Part shown: one piece after another, positions 27,188 through 33,403 of the stretch
Layout of the letters: each line of letters starts with the position of its first letter
Position numbering within the stretch: position 1 is the stretch's first letter
The notes under the pieces: model-generated
Database searches by the model: none
What the model saw: only the letters and a program-made list of their open reading frames with translations
What the model was told of the DNA's origin: nothing
Made by a program: the position numbers and the translations under genes
Assembly: GCA_001443495.1 (NCBI GenBank)
Contig: LDXR01000025.1
Location: 1 to 33,403, forward strand
Reading direction: 5' to 3'
Source of the DNA: a candidate division NC10 bacterium CSP1-5
Lineage (GTDB): Bacteria; Methylomirabilota; Methylomirabilia; Methylomirabilales; CSP1-5
DNA: 33,403 bases

Positions 27188-28438
27188 ATGTCTGAGGCGG
27201 GGAAACACGGAATCGCTATGCCGGTTGCATTCCGGACTCTCGATCTTCCCGAGCCGGTTCTGCAGGGAATCGAGGCAGCCGGTTTCACCCACTGCACTCC
27301 CATCCAGGAGCTGACCCTTCCCCTGATTCTCCAGGGGAAAGATGTCGCAGGACAGGCCCAGACCGGGACCGGGAAGACGGCGGCCTTCCTCATCGGCTGC
27401 TTCACCCGCCTCCTGCGCACTGACCGGATGACCTCACCGGGTACCCCGAGGGCCCTCATCGTCGCGCCGACCAGAGAGCTCACGGTACAGATTCATGAGG
27501 ATGCTCGGCTTCTCGGACAGTTTACCCCCCTGAGTATCCTCGCGGTCTACGGGGGGATCGACTACCACAGGCAGCGGGATGCCCTACGGCAGAAGGTGGA
27601 CATTGTCGTGGGGACCCCAGGCCGCCTCATCGATTATTTGAGACAGCGCGTGTTCAGCCTCAAAGCCGTTCAGGTGCTGGTGATCGACGAGGCGGACCGG
27701 ATGTTCGACATGGGCTTCATCAAGGATATCCGGTACATCCTGCGCCGCCTTCCCCCGTACCACGCCCGCCAGTCCTTCCTCTTCTCGGCGACCTTGGGCT
27801 ATCGGGAGATGGAGCTGGCCTACGAGTTCATGAACAATCCCGTCAAGGTCTCTGCCACTCCGGAACAGCTCACCGTTGCCCAGGTGGAAGAGATTCTTTA
27901 CCATGTGGCCCGGGAGGAGAAGCTCCCTCTGCTCCTAGGGCTTCTGAAGCGGGAGCGGGGAGAGCGGATTCTCATCTTCGCCAATACCAGGCGGGCTGCG
28001 CAGTGGCTCGCTGATCGACTGACCCTCTATGGCTACCAGAGCCAGGCCATCACCGGCGACCTCGACCAGCGGAAACGACTCAAGGTCATGAAGGCCTTCA
28101 AGGAAGGGGAACTTCCGATCCTGGTGGCGACCGATGTTGCCTCGCGTGGTCTCCATGTCGAGGGGGTGACGCATGTCATCAACTACGACGTGCCCCAGGA
28201 CCCGGAGGACTATGTTCATCGAATCGGCCGGACCGCCAGGGCGGGGGCGTCGGGGAAGGCCATCACCTTGGCCGACGAGGGGTTCGTCCTTGCCCTGCCG
28301 GACATCGAGACCCTGATCGGTCACAAGATCCCCGTGGAGTGGCCTGCGGAAGAACTCTTCCTCAAGACCGCCCCTCCGTCCCGGGCTCCTGAGCGCGGTG
28401 ACCGGAGAAGGCGGCGCCACCGACCTCATCCCTCTTGA
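27188..28438 (+). CDS. DEAD-box ATP-dependent RNA helicase
   Basis: A 416-residue RhlB/RhlE-like helicase that unwinds RNA duplexes for ribosome assembly or mRNA turnover. The motifs are in order: Q motif (TPIQELTLPLIL), motif I AQTGTGKT, Ia PTRELTVQ, Ib TPGRL, II DEAD, III SAT, IV ILIFANTRRAA, V ATDVASRGLHV and VI HRIGRTARAG. The C-terminal tail is basic (RGDRRRRRHRPH), typical for nonspecific RNA binding. The gene starts five bases after the anti-sigma gene, which is an uncommon linkage and suggests that the helicase is part of the same stress regulon. Confidence 0.93.
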   Translation: MSEAGKHGIAMPVAFRTLDLPEPVLQGIEAAGFTHCTPIQELTLPLILQGKDVAGQAQTGTGKTAAFLIGCFTRLLRTDRMTSPGTPRALIVAPTRELTVQIHEDARLLGQFTPLSILAVYGGIDYHRQRDALRQKVDIVVGTPGRLIDYLRQRVFSLKAVQVLVIDEADRMFDMGFIKDIRYILRRLPPYHARQSFLFSATLGYREMELAYEFMNNPVKVSATPEQLTVAQVEEILYHVAREEKLPLLLGLLKRERGERILIFANTRRAAQWLADRLTLYGYQSQAITGDLDQRKRLKVMKAFKEGELPILVATDVASRGLHVEGVTHVINYDVPQDPEDYVHRIGRTARAGASGKAITLADEGFVLALPDIETLIGHKIPVEWPAEELFLKTAPPSRAPERGDRRRRRHRPHPS

Positions 28439-28457
28439 GCGTACCTTCTGGAACTCG

Positions 28458-28483
28458 GGAACAGTTTCGGCCACTGGTCCGTC
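28458..28483 (+). promoter_or_regulatory. Possible ECF-type promoter
   Basis: GGAAC (28458-28462), 17 bases, CGTC (28480-28483) resembles the GGAAC / CGTC pattern of ECF sigma promoters. It lies 160 bases before the small secreted protein. Weak, seen by eye. Confidence 0.22.
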
Positions 28484-28644
28484 AAAGAGGGTAGTCGGTG
28501 GCCGTGTGGTCTGAGGGGCTTTCCGGAGAGGAGGTGAGACCCAACGAGGCTCACGCTTGAGGTACCCGGCAGGGGTGCCTGGTTGTACACGCGACACATG
28601 GGGATACGGCAACCCGGTTTTGCACACCGTCAGGAGGTGACTCG

Positions 28645-29067
28645 ATGTTCGCGATACGCAGACCGTTTCTTGGGCTGCTCACGGCGCTCGCCTTCGGCCT
28701 CTCGGCCATGGCGGTGGGTTCCGCCCTGGCTCAGCAAGCCCCTCCTGCCCCTCTCAAGACGGCCACGGCGAAAGAGCTGGGCACCTTTCTCGTCGAGGCC
28801 AAGGGGATGACGTTGTATGTCTTCGACAACGACAAGGAGCCCGGTAAGAGCACGTGTAACGAAGGCTGCGCAAAGGCCTGGCCGCCCTTTGCCCCCGAGG
28901 CGGGGGACCCGGCCCCCGTCGCCCCCCTCAGTGTCATCACGCGGGATGACGGCTCCAAGCAGTACGCGTACAAGGGGAAGCCGTTGTACTACTATGCCAA
29001 AGACAAGAAGGCGGGCGACACTACAGGCCAGGCAGTAGGGAATCGCTGGTGGGTGGTCAAGCCGTAG
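28645..29067 (+). CDS. Small secreted PF03640 (COG4315)-type repeat protein
   Basis: A 140-residue protein with a Sec signal peptide (RRPFLGLLTALAFGLSAMAVGSALA, given here only as residues 5-29) and two copies of the 'secreted repeat of unknown function'. The first copy is GMTLYVFDNDKEPGKSTCNE with Cys71 and Cys75 (TCNEGCAKAWPPF); the second is GKPLYYYAKDKKAGD ending in GNRWWVV. No lipobox is present, so it should be soluble in the periplasm or outside. Proteins of this family occur near redox and stress genes; the function is unknown. GGAGG stands before the ATG, and a strong terminator follows. Confidence 0.9.
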   Translation: MFAIRRPFLGLLTALAFGLSAMAVGSALAQQAPPAPLKTATAKELGTFLVEAKGMTLYVFDNDKEPGKSTCNEGCAKAWPPFAPEAGDPAPVAPLSVITRDDGSKQYAYKGKPLYYYAKDKKAGDTTGQAVGNRWWVVKP

Positions 29068-29098
29068 AGTTTCTGCGCCGTTAGGGTGCTTTCAACCG

Positions 29099-29131
29099 GG
29101 GCCCTCGTTCACGAGGGCCCTTGCTTTTTTT
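29099..29131 (+). terminator. Intrinsic terminator after the PF03640 gene
   Basis: A perfect 9-bp GC-rich stem (29099-29107 with 29112-29120), loop TTCA, followed by a T-rich tail ending in seven T. Confidence 0.9.
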
Positions 29132-29207
29132 GCCCTTTCCCTCTTCCTCCCTCCTCGCGCTCTCGCCGCCGCGTCGGCATCCTCCTTGCATCAGAACATA
29201 GATACGA

Positions 29208-29468
29208 ATGACCAGTGCGACCCCGGTCGCCGCTGAGTTGATTGTTCACCAGGGACGTACGCACATGAGTCCGGTCCTCGAAATTCCCGAGGGTTTCTGT
29301 AGCTCCCATGGCCTCTATCAAGGCCTGGAGTGCCCCGATTGCCTCCAAACGGAGGAGGCAGAGACCGAGAATCAGTCACCGATTTCTGAGCCGGTCCCGG
29401 TTGTCTGGATCGTCCGCGTGAACTCTCGTACCGTCCGAAAGCCTGACGGGCCTAAGGCCGTAGCGTAA
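29208..29468 (+). CDS. Possible small protein with a zinc-ribbon-like Cys/His motif
   Basis: An 86-residue reading frame (inner start at residue 20 possible). It contains Cys31, His34, Cys42 and Cys45 in the spacing CxxH-x7-CxxC (FCSSHGLYQGLECPDC), which could bind one zinc ion. The remainder is low in recognisable features. It lies between a terminator and the thiamin promoter, in a region without other genes. No convincing ribosome binding site stands before the first ATG. I do not recognise the family; it may be a chance frame, but the four ligands in a row argue for a real gene. Confidence 0.4.
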   Translation: MTSATPVAAELIVHQGRTHMSPVLEIPEGFCSSHGLYQGLECPDCLQTEEAETENQSPISEPVPVVWIVRVNSRTVRKPDGPKAVA

Positions 29469-29603
29469 ATCCCGGTAGCCCCAGAATACATCCACCGGAC
29501 ACGCACCGACCCTCCGGAGCGAGGGCACGGACCTTCCGCAGTCTTTGGAGTTCCGTGAGAGTATGGGCTGGTGCCTGGGGGGCCCGAGAAGGAGAGGGGG
29601 GAG

Positions 29604-29632
29604 TTGACAAGCTCAGGACAAGCTGCTAGAAA
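29604..29632 (+). promoter_or_regulatory. Promoter of the thiamin operon
   Basis: A perfect TTGACA (29604-29609), 17 bases, then TAGAAA (29627-29632). The predicted start, near 29639, lies just before the riboswitch. Confidence 0.65.
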
Positions 29633-29649
29633 AGACCTACAATTGAAAG

Positions 29650-29740
29650 CACTACGGGAGCTCGCGGAGGCGAGCTGAGAGGTCCCGGTAATCGCGGGAC
29701 GACCGTCGAACCTGATCTGGATAATACCAGCGAAGGGAGA
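29650..29740 (+). promoter_or_regulatory. TPP riboswitch (THI element)
   Basis: Conserved thi-box elements appear in order: a stem AGCTCGC / GCGAGCT leading into CTGAGAGG, a GC-rich variable stem (TCCCGG / CGGGA), GAACCTGATCTGG, ATAATACCAGC and GAAGGGA. This is the aptamer that binds thiamin diphosphate and lowers expression when it is abundant. It lies directly after a promoter and before an intrinsic terminator, ahead of the Rieske gene and thiC. Confidence 0.93.
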
Positions 29741-29762
29741 ACCCGGGAAATGCGTAGAGTTG

Positions 29763-29797
29763 AGGCGCCGGAGGTACCCCTGGCGCCTTCTTTTTTG
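29763..29797 (+). terminator. Intrinsic terminator downstream of the TPP riboswitch
   Basis: Stem AGGCGCC (29763-29769) with GGCGCCT (29782-29788), possibly extended inward, followed by TCTTTTTTG. Located 25 bases after the aptamer, it is the probable expression platform: TPP binding would favour this hairpin and end transcription. Confidence 0.8.
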
Positions 29798-29836
29798 AGA
29801 ACGGCGTCTGTTCGCATCTCACTGAAGGGGAGGGCA

Positions 29837-30145
29837 ATGCCTAGGAAGATCAAGGTGGCTCAAGTGAGTGACGTCGCGCCCGGAGAGGGGAAAATCGTTC
29901 AGGCAGATGGCGAGCAGATCGCGCTGTTTAACGTGGGTGGGAGGTTTTACGCGATCCACAACACCTGTCTCCACCGGGGCGGCCCGCTCGGGGAGGGTGA
30001 GTTGGACGAAACCACCGTCACCTGTCCCTGGCACGGCTGGCAGTACGATGTGGCCACCGGGGCCAATGTCAGGAACCCGGCGGTCAAGGTCGCGAGCTTC
30101 AACGTGAAGGTCGAGGGGGCGGATGTCCTCGTCGAGCTCCCGTAG
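29837..30145 (+). CDS. Rieske-type [2Fe-2S] ferredoxin
   Basis: A 102-residue soluble Rieske protein. The cluster ligands are Cys44, His46 (CLHRGG) and Cys63, His66 (CPWHGWQYD). It resembles the small ferredoxin partners of ring-hydroxylating dioxygenases and NirD-like proteins. The ATG at 29837 has GGGGAGGG upstream; a frame from 29750 would run through the terminator and is rejected. The gene lies between a TPP riboswitch/terminator and thiC, so its expression should drop when thiamin is present. No oxygenase gene is nearby. A role as electron donor in thiamin synthesis, for example to the Fe-S enzyme ThiC, is an inference. Confidence 0.9.
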   Translation: MPRKIKVAQVSDVAPGEGKIVQADGEQIALFNVGGRFYAIHNTCLHRGGPLGEGELDETTVTCPWHGWQYDVATGANVRNPAVKVASFNVKVEGADVLVELP

Positions 30146-30259
30146 CGTGACGCGGGCTCCCGGTCGGACCGCGATGAGAGTCCGAGGCATCCACGTGGAC
30201 ATCTCTCCGTGGCCCGCGTACGCCGTGCCACGCCCGAGAGATGCCTTTCCGAGGGGTGA

Positions 30260-32104
<1,845 letters not shown>

Positions 32105-32193
32105 AAAGTGGCGGCGAAATCTACCAGAAAGCTTGATCGAGACCACGAATCCCCCCTCCATTCCTGCTCGATGCGCGGACGAGAGCTTGCTCC

Positions 32194-32256
32194 ATGGGGC
32201 AGACCCTGCCGGTCGAGGCCATGGAGGAGAAACCGATGAAGATCCAGGCGAATTAG
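32194..32256 (+). other. 20-codon frame ending like a truncated ThiS start
   Basis: After thiC a short frame encodes MGQTLPVEAMEEKPMKIQAN. Its inner ATG (32236) has GGAGGAG eight bases upstream and encodes MKIQAN, the way many ThiS sulfur-carrier proteins begin, then a stop. It may be a thiS remnant or a leader peptide, or chance. No other reading is better supported. Confidence 0.2.
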
Positions 32257-32261
32257 GGGCG

Positions 32262-33056
32262 ATGGACGATCTCGGCCGGGCCTTCGTCTCTTTCCTTCAC
32301 CAGGTCGCGGTTGGCGGCATGGTGGCGCTGCTCTTGATCCCCTTTGAGGCCATCAGCCGCCAGTTCTTTCGGATCGCTGGTCTGATCCTCCTCACGGTAG
32401 AAGGACTGGCCCTCTGGCGGACCGGAGGAGAGGGATGGATTCAGGGGTGGTCCGGTGCCCTCTTTGTCGCGCTCCTACTGGCGTTCACCGTGATTTGGTT
32501 CGTCCCCGGTACTCCGGGCGCGACGGTCCTGCATCGCTTCGGCATTGTTGCGGGGGTATTTCTCCTGGTGGCCGATGTCCTGCGCTATCCGATTGCCGGG
32601 GCGGGGCCGTTGGGGATCGTCATGGGCGCGACTAATGCGCTCACCTCGGCCCTCCTGCTCGGGACGGCGCTGGTTGGGCTTCTCCTCGGGCACCGATATC
32701 TGAACGAACCGCATCTGCCCGTTTCTCTGATCAAGCGCCTCTCCGATGTCTTCTGTATGGTTATTCTACTCCAGGGGGCCCTGCCGGCGCTCTTCACGCT
32801 CCTGGTCTATAGTTTTGGGGGGTCAAACTTGGTGGGGGAGTGGTTGCGCCTCTTGGGCGAGCACTGGGCCCTCCTCTTTGGCCGGATGATCGTCGGGATC
32901 GGCGCCTCCTTAGGGGTTGCGCTGGTGATCTTGAATTGTTTACGCCTCCCCAACGTCCAGGCGGCCACCGGTTTTTATTACGTAGCAGTCATCACGGTTT
33001 TTCTTGGCGAATTTCTGGGCCGCTACCTCCGCGCATTCGCATCACTTCCCTTTTAG
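32262..33056 (+). CDS. Unknown multi-span membrane protein
   Basis: A 264-residue, strongly hydrophobic protein with seven to eight predicted membrane spans. Polar landmarks include VLHRFGIVAG, LGHRYLNEPHLPVSLIKRL and FGRMIVGIGASLG. The histidines in HRFG and GHRYLNEPH sit at helix ends and could bind a cofactor or quinone, which I cannot confirm. ATG 32262 follows AGGGG; the longer frame from 32019 overlaps thiC and is rejected. It lies 125 bases after the restored thiC end and could be cotranscribed. I do not recognise the family. An octamer inverted repeat begins right after its stop. Confidence 0.75.
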   Translation: MDDLGRAFVSFLHQVAVGGMVALLLIPFEAISRQFFRIAGLILLTVEGLALWRTGGEGWIQGWSGALFVALLLAFTVIWFVPGTPGATVLHRFGIVAGVFLLVADVLRYPIAGAGPLGIVMGATNALTSALLLGTALVGLLLGHRYLNEPHLPVSLIKRLSDVFCMVILLQGALPALFTLLVYSFGGSNLVGEWLRLLGEHWALLFGRMIVGIGASLGVALVILNCLRLPNVQAATGFYYVAVITVFLGEFLGRYLRAFASLPF

Positions 33057-33136
33057 GATGCTAGAAGGCTACGACGCTAGGAGGCTAGAACGCTTGATCT
33101 TTCCGAGCGTACCAGCATTCCAGCCTACTAGCATCC
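33057..33136. repeat. Octamer tandem repeat forming a long inverted repeat
   Basis: Four direct octamers (GCTAGAAG, GCTACGAC, GCTAGGAG, GCTAGAAC; 33060-33091) face three reversed octamers (33106-33136). The outer 15 bases (33057-33071 and 33122-33136) are complementary except for one mismatch. The loop is about 11 bases. It could act as a terminator-like hairpin for the membrane-protein gene. Confidence 0.8.
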
Positions 33137-33403
33137 GATCCGTGCGGCCCGCGGGTCCTGTCGTCGGCCGACCCATCCGTCCTCGGAGACTCCACGCACC
33201 ATTTCATCACGAGCCAGATTGCGGTGGCGAGATTCTCCTGCGGTCGGATGGGAACGAAAAGGCAGCACCTCCACGACCCTCGCTCCGGGCCTCCCGCGGC
33301 GACCCTGCGCGGCGGCTTACGGCCTGGGTCCCTCCGTGTTCACGCTCCGTGCAGAGCCCAGAAGCACGGATCGCGCCTCGGTTTCCCAGGCCGTCGCTCG
33401 CCG
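33137..33403. other. GC-rich stretch without a recognisable gene
   Basis: From the end of the octamer element to the window edge no convincing reading frame, RNA gene or repeat was seen on either strand. Short frames open here but lack ribosome binding sites and recognisable protein content. It may be a spacer or the edge of a feature lying outside the window. Confidence 0.4.

Noticed and set aside
29750-29836. N-terminal extension of the Rieske protein
   Set aside because: It would be translated through the riboswitch terminator; the ATG at 29837 has GGGGAGGG in place.
33057-33136. CRISPR array
   Set aside because: The repeats are 8 bases, contiguous and without spacers.
33137-33403. Partial genes at the right edge on either strand
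   Set aside because: The plus frame from an ATG near 33248 and a minus frame of about 50 codons are short, Arg/Pro-rich and lack motifs.

Overview
The window comes from a high-GC Gram-negative-type bacterium. It carries two futalosine-pathway menaquinone genes (mqnE, mqnC), an archaeal-type phosphoglycerate mutase, an E1-alpha/E1-beta pyruvate dehydrogenase with its own lipoylation genes, and a monofunctional transglycosylase. This mix would fit an uncultured lineage such as Methylomirabilota (NC10)/Rokubacteria. That placement is an inference from gene content and style, with no marker gene to confirm it. No rRNA, tRNA, CRISPR array or transposase was seen.

Left part (1-5.9 kb): a J-domain chaperone and a fused FAD/Fe-S D-2-hydroxyacid dehydrogenase on the minus strand, then a divergent AEC-family transporter and a convergent mtgA. 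The central operon (5.8-15.2 kb) runs lipA-nuoC-nuoI-apgM-pdhA-pdhB-pdhC-lpdA-lipB-TPR. It starts at a good promoter and ends at a clear intrinsic terminator. It combines lower glycolysis, the complete pyruvate dehydrogenase complex, both genes that make its lipoyl cofactor, and two isolated Complex I subunit genes (C and I).

Middle part (15.3-20.3 kb): an exported beta-propeller with a histidine at the start of nearly every blade; the coupled trio azlC-azlD-DMT permease; an alpha/beta hydrolase with an aspartate nucleophile; a four-helix CopD-like membrane protein; and a YjbQ protein. The 20.4-28.4 kb part, apparently read in one direction, holds mqnE, mqnC, a large B12-type radical SAM protein with an unexplained C-terminal extension, a BtuF-like protein without signal peptide, an ECF sigma factor, its zinc-finger anti-sigma factor and a DEAD-box helicase.

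Right part (28.6-33.4 kb): a small secreted PF03640-type protein with a terminator, a possible small zinc-ribbon gene, then a thiamin unit. The unit consists of a promoter, a TPP riboswitch, an intrinsic terminator, a Rieske ferredoxin and thiC, followed by an unknown multi-span membrane protein. thiC has a one-base deletion near its 3' end that replaces the canonical C-terminus.

A recurring feature is a set of degenerate short tandem repeats of period 7 (GTTCAnn, GTCCGAn, nGCnGTC) or period 8 (GCTAnnAn-like). They sit in gene junctions and in two places extend into coding sequence, at the start of lipB and the end of mqnE.
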